35,022 nucleotides of DNA from positions 1-35,022 of the forward strand of contig NZ_PUQD01000057.1 of the NCBI RefSeq assembly GCF_003331055.1, written 5' to 3'. Below, piece by piece: positions 1-8,427 of the stretch. A program made the translations under genes and the position numbers. Within the stretch, counting starts at the first letter, position 1, and every line of letters begins with the position of its first letter. The notes below the pieces were generated by a model that was not told the origin of the DNA, searched no databases, and was given only the letters and a program-made list of their open reading frames with translations. The stretch comes from Pseudomonas sp. AFG_SD02_1510_Pfu_092 (GTDB taxonomy: Bacteria; Pseudomonadota; Gammaproteobacteria; Pseudomonadales; Pseudomonadaceae).

Positions 1-88
1 GGGCCCCCGCCGCCCCCCCCCCCCCCCCCCCCCCCCCGGGGCCCCCCCCCCGCGGGTCGGGGGGGGGGGGGGGGGGGGCCCCCCCGGG
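1..88. other. Homopolymer C/G artefact at left edge
   Basis: Almost entirely long runs of C then G with no coding potential. This does not resemble any part of the interior sequence and ends abruptly at a REP-like hairpin. I interpret it as consensus breakdown at a contig end rather than real DNA. Confidence 0.85.
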
Positions 89-120
89 CGATGGGCTGCA
101 AAGCAGCCCCGGCGATCTGA
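88..120. repeat. Partial REP-type hairpin after trmA
   Basis: A perfect 7-bp stem, GGGCTGC-AAA-GCAGCCC at 93-109, lies just past the trmA stop (trmA is on the minus strand). It matches the hairpin half of the REP variants at 27819-27867 and 33808-33850. The rest of the element is lost in the homopolymer run. It may aid termination or 3'-end protection of the trmA transcript. Confidence 0.6.
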
Positions 121-123
121 AGG

Positions 124-1209
124 TCAGCGCCGAACCAGCAGCACCCCACTTTCCATGTGGTGCGTGTAGGGGAATTGGTCAAACAACGCACAACGCTCGA
201 TGCGGTGCGTGTCCTGCAACTGGGCAATGTTCGCCGCCAGCGTCTCCGGGTTGCACGAGATGTACAGAATGCGCTCGAAACGCCGGGTCAGCTCGCAGGT
301 GTCCGGGTCCATCCCTGCGCGCGGCGGGTCGACGAACACCGTGCCGAAGTCGTAGCGCTTCAGGTCGATGCCTTCCAGACGACGGAACGGCCGCACCTCA
401 TTCAGCGCCTGGGTCAGCTCTTCCGCCGACAGGCGTACCAGCCGCACGTTATCCACAGCGTTCTCGTCGAGGTTGCTCAGCGCAGCATTGACCGAAGTCT
501 TGCTGATCTCGGTAGCCAGCACCTGGCGCACGCGCGTGGCCAGCGGCAAGGTGAAGTTGCCGTTGCCGCAATACAGCTCCAGCAAGTCGTCGTCACGCTC
601 GCCGATTGCCTCGTAGGCCCAGCTCAGCATCTTCTGGTTCACCGCACCGTTGGGCTGGGTGAACGCCCCCTCCGGCTGGCGATAGCTGAACACGCGGCCG
701 GCCACATCGAGCTTTTCCACCGCGTAATCGCGGCCGATCACCAGGCGTTTGCCTTTGGAGCGGCCAATCACGCTGACCGCCAATTCTTCCGCCAGTTGCC
801 GCGCAGCCACTTCCCAGGCCTCGTCCAGCGGCCGGTGGTAGCACAGCGTGACCATGGCATCACCCGCCAGGGTGGTGAGGAACTCCACCTGGAACAGGCG
901 GTTGCCCAGTGCTTCGCTGGCCTGCCAGGCCGCCTTCAGCCGTGGCATCAACGCATTGATGCGCTGGCTGGCGATCGGGAAGTCGTCGATCAGGATCGCC
1001 TTGTGCTTCTCGCCCGGGGCGAACATGGCGTAGTGGCGCTGGCCATCCTCGCGCCACAGGCGGAACTCGGCGCGCAGGCGGTAGTGCTCGCGCGGCGAGT
1101 CGAAAACAGCCGGCTCCGGCGCGCCGAACGGCGCCAGCAGCTCGCGCAGCCGGGCCACCTTGGCGTCCAGCTGGGTGGCGTAGGAGGAGGGGTCGAAAGC
1201 AGCACTCAT
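124..1209 (-). CDS. trmA: tRNA (uracil-5-)-methyltransferase TrmA
   Basis: SAM-dependent methylation of U54 to m5U (ribothymidine) in the T-loop of tRNAs. The 361-residue product has the usual TrmA length. It shows the SAM-binding segment ELYCGNGNF around residues 211-219, the motif FVDPPRAGMD around 292-301, and the catalytic nucleophile Cys319 in YISCNPETL. It lacks an N-terminal TRAM domain, which separates it from RlmD/RumA-type enzymes. The start codon overlaps the stop of the upstream purine permease by ATGA, so the pair is probably translationally coupled. The 3' end is followed by a REP hairpin. Identification is secure. Confidence 0.96.
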   Translation of the reverse strand: MSAAFDPSSYATQLDAKVARLRELLAPFGAPEPAVFDSPREHYRLRAEFRLWREDGQRHYAMFAPGEKHKAILIDDFPIASQRINALMPRLKAAWQASEALGNRLFQVEFLTTLAGDAMVTLCYHRPLDEAWEVAARQLAEELAVSVIGRSKGKRLVIGRDYAVEKLDVAGRVFSYRQPEGAFTQPNGAVNQKMLSWAYEAIGERDDDLLELYCGNGNFTLPLATRVRQVLATEISKTSVNAALSNLDENAVDNVRLVRLSAEELTQALNEVRPFRRLEGIDLKRYDFGTVFVDPPRAGMDPDTCELTRRFERILYISCNPETLAANIAQLQDTHRIERCALFDQFPYTHHMESGVLLVRR

Positions 1210-2501
1210 GCGTTGAACCAGCCCAGCTTGATGACGAACAGGATGGAAAGGATCACCAGCGCCGGGTTCAGGTCGCGGTGGCGGCCGGAGATCAGCTTGA
1301 CGGCGGTCCAGGAGATGAAGCCGAAGGCGATGCCGTTGGCGATCGAGTAGGTCAGCGGCATGGCCAGGGCGGTCACCACCACCGGCGCGGCTTCGGTGAC
1401 GTCGTCCCAGTTTATTTCCGCCAGGCCCGAGGCCATCAGCACGGCGACGAACAGCAGCGCCGGGGCCGTGGCGAAGGCGGGCACGCTACCGGCCAGTGGG
1501 GCGAAGAACAACGCCAGCAGGAACAACACCGCGACCACGATGGCGGTCAGGCCGGTACGGCCACCGGCGCTAACGCCTGCGGCGGATTCGATGTAGCTGG
1601 TGGTGGTCGAGGTGCCCAGCAGCGAACCGGCCATGGCAGCGGTGCTGTCGGCGATCAGCGCGCGGCCCATCTTCGGCATGTGGCCGTCCTTGCCCATCAA
1701 CCCGGCGCGCTTGGCCACGCCGATCAGGGTGCCGGAGTTGTCGAACAGGTCGACGAACAGGAAGGCGAAGATCACGCTGACCAGGCCCACGTCCAGTGCC
1801 CCGGCGATGTCCAGTTGCAGGAAGGTCGGGGCCAGCGACGGCGGCATGGAAACGATGCCGCCGAATGGCGTCACCCCCATCACGATCGAGGCGATGGTCA
1901 CCGCAAGAATGCCGATCAGCACCGCGCCGCGCACTTTCAGCGCTTCCAGGCCGACGATCAGGAAGAAGCCCAGGGTGGCGAGGATCGGCGCTGGCTGCTT
2001 GAGGTCGCCCAGGCCTACCAGCGTGGCCGGGTTATCGACGACGATGCCTGCGTTATGCAGGGCGATCAATGCCAGGAACAGACCGATGCCGGCGGCAATC
2101 GCCGAACGCAGCGGCAGCGGAATGCTGTTCACGATCCATTCGCGGATGCGGAAGATCGACAGCAGGAAGAACATCACCGCCGAAAGGAACACCGCGCCCA
2201 GTGCCACCTGCCAGGTGTGGCCCATGTGCAGCACCACGGTGTAGGTGAAGAACGCGTTCAGGCCCATGCCCGGCGCCAAGGCGATCGGGTAGTTGGCGAT
2301 CAGGCCCATGGTCACCGAGCCGATGGCTGCGGCCAGGCAGGTGGCGACGAAGATCGCACCTTTGTCCATGCCGGTCTCGCCGAGGATGCTCGGGTTGACG
2401 AACAGGATGTAGGCCATGGCCAGGAAGGTGGTGACGCCCGCGAGAATCTCGGTGCGCACGTTGGTGTTGTGTGCTCTTAGTTGAAACAGCCTTTCCAGCA
2501 T
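1206..2501 (-). CDS. NCS2 family purine permease, AzgA/AdeP-GhxP type
   Basis: Inner-membrane proton symporter, predicted to import adenine, guanine or hypoxanthine. The 431-residue protein is strongly hydrophobic, with about 12-14 membrane segments. It begins MLERLFQL and contains the AzgA-type N-terminal sequences AGVTTFLAMAYILFVNPSIL and APGMGLNAFFTYTVV. I chose the internal ATG at 2501 because the ten residues upstream (MAPGAPWGAG) are not family-like. It overlaps trmA by 4 nt and is the promoter-proximal gene of that pair. I saw no purine riboswitch in the 245 bp upstream, which contains a REP pair. Exact substrate cannot be told from sequence. Confidence 0.9.
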   Translation of the reverse strand: MLERLFQLRAHNTNVRTEILAGVTTFLAMAYILFVNPSILGETGMDKGAIFVATCLAAAIGSVTMGLIANYPIALAPGMGLNAFFTYTVVLHMGHTWQVALGAVFLSAVMFFLLSIFRIREWIVNSIPLPLRSAIAAGIGLFLALIALHNAGIVVDNPATLVGLGDLKQPAPILATLGFFLIVGLEALKVRGAVLIGILAVTIASIVMGVTPFGGIVSMPPSLAPTFLQLDIAGALDVGLVSVIFAFLFVDLFDNSGTLIGVAKRAGLMGKDGHMPKMGRALIADSTAAMAGSLLGTSTTTSYIESAAGVSAGGRTGLTAIVVAVLFLLALFFAPLAGSVPAFATAPALLFVAVLMASGLAEINWDDVTEAAPVVVTALAMPLTYSIANGIAFGFISWTAVKLISGRHRDLNPALVILSILFVIKLGWFNA

Positions 2502-2665
2502 GCCCGCTCCCCAAGGCGCCCCCGGCGCCATGAATGTATCGACCCCATCAGCAAAGCACAGACCGTACCGGTTGCCGTGGTTTTGTGTGAGGCGGAAAAA
2601 AGCCGCGCATCATACCAGCATGCTTGGCGGGGGCCTATCGCCGTTGGGGAATGGCTTTTCTGTTG

Positions 2666-2739
2666 CCTGTGCCGGTCTCTTCGCGGACCGCGCCAGGCCC
2701 CTGTGGGAGCGGGCGCGCCCGCGAAGAGGCCGGTACAGG
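2666..2739. repeat. REP inverted pair
   Basis: Two facing copies of the P. putida REP sequence (2666-2686 partial, 2699-2739 full), with the hairpin core GCGGGCGCGCCCGC at 2709-2722. It lies between the 3' end of the MFS gene and the 5' side of the NCS2 gene, both on the minus strand, so it separates two transcription units. Confidence 0.85.
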
Positions 2740-2746
2740 CTAAAGA

Positions 2747-3967
2747 TCAACCTTCATGCAAGCGATCCCGTCTGGCCAAGGTAGGGAACAGTTTTATCCA
2801 CACCCCGGTCACCACCAGCGTGCCCACCCCACCCAGCACCACCGCCGGCACTGTGCCAAACCAGTGCGCGGTCACCCCCGACTCGAACTCGCCGAGCTGG
2901 TTCGAGGCACCAATGAACAAGCCGTTCACCGCACTGACCCGCCCGCGCATTTCATCTGGTGTCTCCAGCTGCACGAAGGCGCCACGGATGACCATGCTGA
3001 TCATGTCCGCCGCGCCCAGCACCACCAGCACCGCCAACGAGAACCAGAACGAGGTCGACAGGCCGAAGGCGATGGTCGCCACACCGAACACGCCCACTGC
3101 GGTGAACATGGTCCGCCCCACGTTGCGCTCGAACGGGAAGCGCGCCAGCCACAGCGACATCAGCAACGCCCCCACCGCCGGCGCCGAGCGCAGCAGGCCG
3201 AGGCCCAGCGGGCCGGTCAGCAGAATGTCCTTGGCGAACACCGGCAGCAGCGCGGTGGCCCCGCCCAGCAGGACGGCGAACAGGTCCAGCGAGATGGCGC
3301 CGAGGATATCCGGCCGGCTGCGGATGAAGCGGATACCGGCCAGCAGCGACTCGATGCTGGCGCGCCCGCGCTGGGCTACCTGGCCGCGTGCCTGCAGGCT
3401 CAGGGTCAGCCCGCAGGCAATGGCGTACAGGGCCACGGTAGGGCCATAGACCCACAGGCTGCCGAAGGCATACAGAAAACCGCCTACCGCCGGCGCGACG
3501 ATGGTCGCCGCCTGGGTGGCCGAGGCGGACGCAGCCACCGCCCGCGGGAACAGCCCGGCCGGTACCACGTTGGGAAGCAGCGCCTGGGTCGCCGGCATCT
3601 CGAACGAGCGCGTGGCGCCAAGCAGGAAGGCCAGCCCGAAAATCAGCTCGCGGGTGATGTTGTCGGTGGCGCTGCCCAACGCCAGCGCCAGGGCTATCAG
3701 CCCCTGCAGGCTCTGGCACAGCGCCGCGACCTTGCGCCGGTCATAGCGGTCGGCGACATGCCCGGTGTGCAGCATGAACAGCACCCGGGGGGCGAACTCG
3801 ACCAGGCCGACCAGGCCCAGGTCCAGCACATTGCCGGTCAGCTGGTATAGGTGCCAGCCGATGGCCACGGTGAGCATCTGGAAGCCGCTGGCGGTGAACA
3901 CGCGGGCCAGCCAGAAGGCCAGGAAAGGACGGTGGTGACGCAACAACTGCGGTGCGGAATCGGACAT
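2747..3967 (-). CDS. MFS transporter, EntS-like (MFS_3) exporter
   Basis: Predicted 12-helix major facilitator of the inner membrane, 406 residues from the ATG at 3967 (MSDSAPQLLRHHRPFLAFWLARVF). The longer reading frame upstream gives a basic, non-family-like extension. The loop between helices 2 and 3 carries the MFS signature GHVADRYDRRKV (G-x3-D-R-x-x-R). Overall it resembles the EntS/MFS_3 family of siderophore or small-molecule exporters, but no substrate can be assigned and no siderophore genes are adjacent. An inverted repeat GTAAC-N5-GTTAC lies 55 bp upstream of the start and is a candidate repressor operator. Family assignment is firm; function is open. Confidence 0.85.
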   Translation of the reverse strand: MSDSAPQLLRHHRPFLAFWLARVFTASGFQMLTVAIGWHLYQLTGNVLDLGLVGLVEFAPRVLFMLHTGHVADRYDRRKVAALCQSLQGLIALALALGSATDNITRELIFGLAFLLGATRSFEMPATQALLPNVVPAGLFPRAVAASASATQAATIVAPAVGGFLYAFGSLWVYGPTVALYAIACGLTLSLQARGQVAQRGRASIESLLAGIRFIRSRPDILGAISLDLFAVLLGGATALLPVFAKDILLTGPLGLGLLRSAPAVGALLMSLWLARFPFERNVGRTMFTAVGVFGVATIAFGLSTSFWFSLAVLVVLGAADMISMVIRGAFVQLETPDEMRGRVSAVNGLFIGASNQLGEFESGVTAHWFGTVPAVVLGGVGTLVVTGVWIKLFPTLARRDRLHEG

Positions 3968-4021
3968 CGGCAACCAGGGGCTCGGCGCAGTAGAGGGGAG
4001 GGCGCAGCGTATCATCTGTTT

Positions 4022-4036
4022 GTAACAAACGGTTAC
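4022..4036. promoter_or_regulatory. Inverted repeat, candidate operator for MFS gene
   Basis: GTAAC-AAACG-GTTAC forms a 15-bp inverted repeat, flanked by two direct copies of CTGTTTG (4015-4021 and 4036-4042). It sits 55-69 bp upstream of the MFS start in the 343-bp divergent gap to cioA. The shape fits a dimeric repressor such as TetR, but no regulator gene is next to it. Apart from this and the ANR box, I see nothing definite in that gap. Confidence 0.35.
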
Positions 4037-4152
4037 TGTTTGCCCGGATCGGCACTTTTTCAGCCGCCGTGAAAGGGGGTGGGGCAACCGGTCACGCGGC
4101 AATCAACCACACGGCCTGTCGGGCCGTTCGGGACTATGCTTCCTGGCAAGCG

Positions 4153-4166
4153 TTGATCTGGATCAA
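4153..4166. promoter_or_regulatory. ANR/FNR box upstream of cioA
   Basis: TTGATCTGGATCAA is a perfect TTGAT-N4-ATCAA palindrome, the consensus of the oxygen-sensing Fe-S regulator ANR/FNR. It lies 144 bp before the cioA start. In P. aeruginosa, ANR is known to repress cioAB at low oxygen, so a similar role is likely here. Activation of a divergent transcript cannot be excluded. Confidence 0.8.
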
Positions 4167-4310
4167 TCGTTCCAGATGCAACGATCTGGCCCTTGGGCCG
4201 AAATCCCTGCGATCGAACAGAACAATTCCAACACGCCGTACTCGACCAAGCGGGGGCAGTGGGCGACGGGGCCACAGCCCGGACGCCGGATTATCTGAAG
4301 AGGAAGCACT

Positions 4311-5747
4311 ATGTTCGGTTTAGAGGCACTTGATCTCGCCCGAATCCAGTTCGCGTTTACCGTATCCTTCCATATCCTGTTCCCGGCCATCACCATTGGC
4401 CTGGCGAGCTACCTGGCGGTGCTTGAAGGCCTCTGGCTGAAGACCGACAAGCAGGTCTACCGCGACCTTTACCACTTCTGGTCGAAGATCTTCGCCGTCA
4501 ATTTCGGCATGGGTGTGGTGTCCGGCCTGGTGATGGCTTACCAGTTCGGCACCAACTGGAGCCGCTTTTCCGAATTCGCCGGCTCGGTCACCGGGCCGCT
4601 GCTGACCTACGAGGTACTCACGGCCTTCTTCCTCGAAGCAGGTTTCCTCGGCGTGATGCTGTTCGGCTGGAACCGCGTCGGCCGCGGGCTGCACTTTTTC
4701 TCCACCTGCATGGTGGCGCTCGGCACGCTGGTGTCGACGTTCTGGATCCTGGCTTCGAACAGCTGGATGCAAACCCCCCAGGGCCACGCGATCGTCGATG
4801 GCCGGGTGATCCCGGTCGACTGGCTGGCGATCATCTTCAACCCGTCGTTCCCGTTCCGCCTGATGCACATGGCCACCGCCGCCTTCGTCGCCACCGCGTT
4901 CTTCGTCGGCGCCTCGGCGGCCTGGCACCTGCTGCGCGGGCGCGATAACCCGGCGGTGCGCAAGATGCTGTCGATGGCCATGTGGATGGCCCTGACCGTG
5001 GCACCGATCCAGGCAGTGATCGGTGACTTCCATGGCCTCAATACCCTGAAACACCAGCCGGTGAAGATCGCCGCCATCGAGGGCCACTGGGAGAACGTGC
5101 CCGGCGAGCCGACCCCGCTGATCCTCTTCGGCATCCCCGACATGCAGGCCGAGACCACCCGCTTCAAGGTCGAGATACCGGCGTTGGGCAGCCTCATCCT
5201 CACCCACAGCCTGGACCAGCAAGTGCCGGCCATGAAGGAGTTCCCGCCTGAAGACCGGCCCAACTCCACCATCATCTTCTGGTCGTTCCGCATCATGGTC
5301 GCGCTGGGCTTGCTGATGATCGCCGCCGGCCTCTGGAGCCTGTTGTTGCGCAAGGGCGGCAAGCTCTACAGCTCGCGCCCGTTCCTGCACTTCGTCATGT
5401 GGATGGGGCCCTCCGGGCTGCTGGCGATTCTTGCCGGCTGGTTCACCACCGAAATCGGCCGCCAGCCTTGGGTGGTGTATGGCGTCATGCGCACGGCAGA
5501 TGGCGTGTCCAACCACAGCTATGCCCAGCTCGGCTTTACCCTGATCGCCTTCGTGGTGGTCTACTTCGCCCTGTTCGGCACCGGCTTTGCCTACATGATG
5601 CGCCTGGTGCGCAAGGGGCCACACACCGGCGAGGGCGACGAACAACGCCCGGGCGGGCCTGGCCAGAAACGCACACCGGCACGGCCGCTGTCGGCTGCCG
5701 AGGAAGGCAGCGATGCCGCTACCGCAGACTTGAGCAAGGGGAACTGA
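4311..5747 (+). CDS. cioA: Cyanide-insensitive quinol oxidase subunit I, CioA
   Basis: Haem-bearing subunit of the bd-type cyanide-insensitive oxidase, which oxidises ubiquinol and reduces oxygen to water at the cytoplasmic membrane. The 478-residue protein carries the expected haem ligands: His21 in SFHILFPA, His186 in RLMHMAT and Met329 in FWSFRIMV. The GRQPW motif is at 383-387. The quinol-binding Q-loop is short compared with E. coli CydA, which is typical of the CIO subfamily. The C-terminal 40 residues form a polar tail rich in Gly, Glu and Arg. A good ribosome site (AGAGGAA) precedes the ATG. It is the first gene of cioA-cioB-DUF2474, under a probable ANR box. Confidence 0.95.
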   Translation: MFGLEALDLARIQFAFTVSFHILFPAITIGLASYLAVLEGLWLKTDKQVYRDLYHFWSKIFAVNFGMGVVSGLVMAYQFGTNWSRFSEFAGSVTGPLLTYEVLTAFFLEAGFLGVMLFGWNRVGRGLHFFSTCMVALGTLVSTFWILASNSWMQTPQGHAIVDGRVIPVDWLAIIFNPSFPFRLMHMATAAFVATAFFVGASAAWHLLRGRDNPAVRKMLSMAMWMALTVAPIQAVIGDFHGLNTLKHQPVKIAAIEGHWENVPGEPTPLILFGIPDMQAETTRFKVEIPALGSLILTHSLDQQVPAMKEFPPEDRPNSTIIFWSFRIMVALGLLMIAAGLWSLLLRKGGKLYSSRPFLHFVMWMGPSGLLAILAGWFTTEIGRQPWVVYGVMRTADGVSNHSYAQLGFTLIAFVVVYFALFGTGFAYMMRLVRKGPHTGEGDEQRPGGPGQKRTPARPLSAAEEGSDAATADLSKGN

Positions 5748-5750
5748 GCC

Positions 5751-6758
5751 ATGGGTATCGACCTTCCGTTGATCTGGGCCGTCATCATCATCTTCGGCGT
5801 CATGATGTATGTGGTGATGGACGGTTTCGACCTCGGCATCGGCATGCTCTTCCCCTTCGTCAAGGGCGAGCGTGACCGGGACGTGATGATGAATACGGTC
5901 GCCCCGGTGTGGGACGGCAACGAAACCTGGCTGGTGCTGGGCGGTGCAGGGTTGTTTGGCGCTTTCCCGATGGCCTATGCGGTGGTGCTCGAAGCGCTGT
6001 ACCTGCCGTTGATCCTGATGCTGATCGGCCTGATCTTCCGCGGCGTGGCCTTCGAGTTCCGCTTCAAGGCCAGCGCCCAGCGCCGTCACTTGTGGGACAA
6101 GGCGTTCATCTGGGGCTCACTGGTGGCGACATTCTTCCAGGGGGTGGCGCTGGGCGCGTTCATCGAAGGCTTCAAGGTGGTCGACCGGCATTTCGCCGGG
6201 GGCTCGCTGGACTGGCTGACCCCGTTCAGCATCTTCAGCGGCCTGGGCTTGATCGTGGCCTACGCGCTGCTGGGCTGCACCTGGCTGATCATGAAGACCG
6301 AGGGGCCATTGCAGGCGCAGATGCACAACCTCGGGCGGCCGCTGGCGCTGGTACTGCTGGCGGTGATCGGCATCGTCAGCCTGTGGACCCCGATTGCTTA
6401 TCCGCAAATCGCCGAACGCTGGTTCAGCATGCCCAACCTGGTCTGGTTCATGCCGGTGCCGCTGCTGGTGCTGGTGACCTTCTACGCGTTGTTCAAGGCT
6501 GTGGCGCGCAACGCTCACTACACCCCGTTCCTGCTGACCCTGGTGCTGATCTTCCTGGGCTACAGCGGGCTGGGTATCAGCCTGTGGCCGAACATCATCC
6601 CGCCGTCGATCTCGATCTGGGATGCTGCTGCGCCGCCGCAGAGCCAGGGCTTCATGCTGGTGGGCACCCTGTTCATCCTGCCGTTCATCCTCGGGTACAC
6701 GTTCTGGAGCTATTACGTGTTCCGCGGCAAGGTGACCCATGAAGACGGCTATCACTAG
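5751..6758 (+). CDS. cioB: Cyanide-insensitive quinol oxidase subunit II, CioB
   Basis: Second integral-membrane subunit of the bd-type oxidase, 335 residues with about eight or nine helices. It shows the CydB-family N-terminal region MYVVMDGFDLGIGMLFPF (residues about 16-33) and the conserved APVWDGNETWLVLGG around 47-61. It starts 3 nt after the cioA stop, so the two are one operon and probably translationally coupled. It partners CioA structurally and carries no haem ligand of its own that I can identify. The next gene, a 51-residue membrane protein, begins 9 nt downstream. Confidence 0.95.
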   Translation: MGIDLPLIWAVIIIFGVMMYVVMDGFDLGIGMLFPFVKGERDRDVMMNTVAPVWDGNETWLVLGGAGLFGAFPMAYAVVLEALYLPLILMLIGLIFRGVAFEFRFKASAQRRHLWDKAFIWGSLVATFFQGVALGAFIEGFKVVDRHFAGGSLDWLTPFSIFSGLGLIVAYALLGCTWLIMKTEGPLQAQMHNLGRPLALVLLAVIGIVSLWTPIAYPQIAERWFSMPNLVWFMPVPLLVLVTFYALFKAVARNAHYTPFLLTLVLIFLGYSGLGISLWPNIIPPSISIWDAAAPPQSQGFMLVGTLFILPFILGYTFWSYYVFRGKVTHEDGYH

Positions 6759-6767
6759 GAGGGCCAC

Positions 6768-6923
6768 ATGATGACTGGCAAGCATGGCTTGGAAGAGAAA
6801 AAGCCGCTGTGGCAACGGCTGGGTTGGCTACTGCTGATCTGGGCGATGAGCGTGGCGGCGCTGGGCGTGGCCGCCTGGGTGATGCGCCTGTTCATGGGCG
6901 CCGCGGGGTTGACCACCCATTGA
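6768..6923 (+). CDS. DUF2474 small membrane protein, CydX-like oxidase accessory
   Basis: A 51-residue protein with a charged N terminus (MMTGKHGLEEKKPLWQRLGW) followed by one transmembrane helix of about 22 residues and a short C-terminal tail. This fits the DUF2474 family found directly behind cioB in pseudomonads. It lies 9 nt after cioB, with the ribosome site AGGAGG at 6757-6762, so it is cotranscribed. By analogy with CydX/CbdX of the E. coli bd oxidases it is likely a small structural subunit, but that role is inferred from position and topology. A second ATG at 6771 is an equally possible start. Confidence 0.85.
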   Translation: MMTGKHGLEEKKPLWQRLGWLLLIWAMSVAALGVAAWVMRLFMGAAGLTTH

Positions 6924-6929
6924 GGTAAG

Positions 6930-7206
6930 TCTGTTCCGGCTCCATCGCCGGCAAGCCAGCTCTCACAGGTTTCAGCGCAAGCCCGAGGCATACGCAGCCC
7001 ATGTGGGAGCGGGCAAGCCCGCGAAGCAGACGATGTGGTGGATGGCACCGGCTGCGCCGGTGTTCGCGGCCACGGCCGCTCCCACAGGGATCGCGCCAGT
7101 TTTTGGAAATTGATCAAGACAGTTGCTCCCACAGGTACTCCACGGATCTTGAGCCTTGTGGGGCACCTGTGGGAGCTGGCTTGCCGGCGACAGGGCCGGT
7201 ACAGGC
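6930..7206. repeat. REP cluster between cioAB operon and rlmG
   Basis: A dense group of REP units fills the 283-bp convergent gap: 6930-6969 (CATCGCCGGCAAGCC type), 7002-7028 (GCGGGCAAGCCCGC type), a diverged copy near 7046-7088, a remnant near 7123-7133 and a full unit at 7159-7203. Orientations alternate. It lies between the 3' ends of the cio operon and rlmG. Confidence 0.75.
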
Positions 7207-8331
7207 CTACTTGCGGGCTTTCAGGATAACGAACTTGGGCGTTGCCGCGACCTGCTCCACGCCTCGGAACAATCGCGCCAGCTTGCTGTGATAGCCCAGG
7301 TGCCGGTTACCTACGATATATAGCGCCCCACCTACTACCAGCGCCTCCCGCGCCTGCTGGAACATGCGCCAGGCGAGAAAATCGCCCACCACCTGCTGTT
7401 GGTGGAACGGCGGGTTGCACAGCACCACGTCCAGCGACTGTTTCTCTACCCCGGCCAACCCATCGGCCGCCTGGAACAGCGCCGGGCGCTCGCCCAGCGC
7501 GGCCTGCCAGTTTTCCCGCGCCGACTGCACCGCCATGTACGACTCGTCGACCAGGGTGTACTGGGCATCCGGGTTGACCAGGGCGCTGGCAATCGCCAGT
7601 ACGCCGTTGCCGCAGCCCAGGTCGGCCACCCGTGCATGGCCCAGGTCGCGTGGCAGGTGTGGGAGGAACGCCCGGGTGCCGATGTCCAGGCCTTCACGGC
7701 AGAACACGTTGGCGTGGTTGAGCAGCTCCAGTGCCGGCGCATCGAGGCGGTAGCGGCTGGGGTAGGGGGAGCGGGCGACAGGCCGTTCAGCCACCGTCGC
7801 GGTCAGCAAGCGGGCCTTTTTCTGTGCCAGCGAGGCCTGTACCGGGCCGATGTATTTTTCCATCAGGTCACCGGCGGCGCGTGGCAGGTGCTTGACCATC
7901 GCCCCCGCAATCACCTGGGCATCGGGCGCCAGATGGCCCTGCAGGCGGATCAGCTGCTCTTCGAGCAGAGCCAGGGTCTTGGGCACGCGTACCAGCACCC
8001 GGTCGAACCGGCCTTGCCAATGCTCGCTGGCCGCTACGAACGGAACGCTGTCGAACGGCAGGCCATTGCGGGCCAGGTTCTTTTCCAGCGCCAGGTGGGC
8101 CAGGTGCGAATCGCCACTGCTGACCACCTGCAACTTGCCCGCCAGGCTGGCAGCCAGGGCGCCGAAGCTGTCATTGAGCACCAGCACCCGGCAGCTGGCG
8201 TCGGGGGCCTGGTCGTGCAGCTGCGCAAGCAGGTACTCATCGGCGGCGTCGAAAGCCTGCAACGGGTCGTTGGCCTGTTCCGGCTGGCGGATCAGGTCGA
8301 GTTCGGCGTAGGGGGTGGTCAACAGGGGCAT
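7207..8331 (-). CDS. rlmG: 23S rRNA (guanine-N2-)-methyltransferase RlmG
   Basis: Methylates G1835 (E. coli numbering) of 23S rRNA using SAM. The 374-residue product has the two-domain RsmC/RlmG layout: an N-terminal degenerate methyltransferase-like half beginning MPLLTTPYAELDLIRQP, and a C-terminal catalytic half. The SAM-binding motif is VADLGCGNGVLAIAS, and the catalytic NPPF motif of N2-guanine methyltransferases appears in VVLCNPPFHQQQ. The gene lies 96 nt downstream of ppoR on the same strand, so it could share a transcript but has room for its own promoter. Confident by motif order and length. Confidence 0.93.
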   Translation of the reverse strand: MPLLTTPYAELDLIRQPEQANDPLQAFDAADEYLLAQLHDQAPDASCRVLVLNDSFGALAASLAGKLQVVSSGDSHLAHLALEKNLARNGLPFDSVPFVAASEHWQGRFDRVLVRVPKTLALLEEQLIRLQGHLAPDAQVIAGAMVKHLPRAAGDLMEKYIGPVQASLAQKKARLLTATVAERPVARSPYPSRYRLDAPALELLNHANVFCREGLDIGTRAFLPHLPRDLGHARVADLGCGNGVLAIASALVNPDAQYTLVDESYMAVQSARENWQAALGERPALFQAADGLAGVEKQSLDVVLCNPPFHQQQVVGDFLAWRMFQQAREALVVGGALYIVGNRHLGYHSKLARLFRGVEQVAATPKFVILKARK

Positions 8332-8427
8332 GGCGTCTGGCTCGGGTACGAAACTGCCCGTTGCGGTTCGCCGCGGGCTTTGCCGGGCGATTCTACAGGG
8401 CTTTGCCCGAGGTCGCAGGTTTGCCGG

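Noticed and set aside
1..88. G/C runs as quadruplex or telomere-like structure
   Set aside because: The runs are too long and uniform, occur only at both window edges, and cut into REP elements, which fits sequencing or assembly error.
2502..2746. Possible purine riboswitch upstream of the AzgA-type permease
   Set aside because: I could not find the three-way-junction consensus; the region holds a REP pair and nothing else I recognise.
4320..6089. 589-codon open frame antisense to cioA-cioB
   Set aside because: Composition is typical of an antisense shadow, with no family motif; the plus-strand genes are certain.
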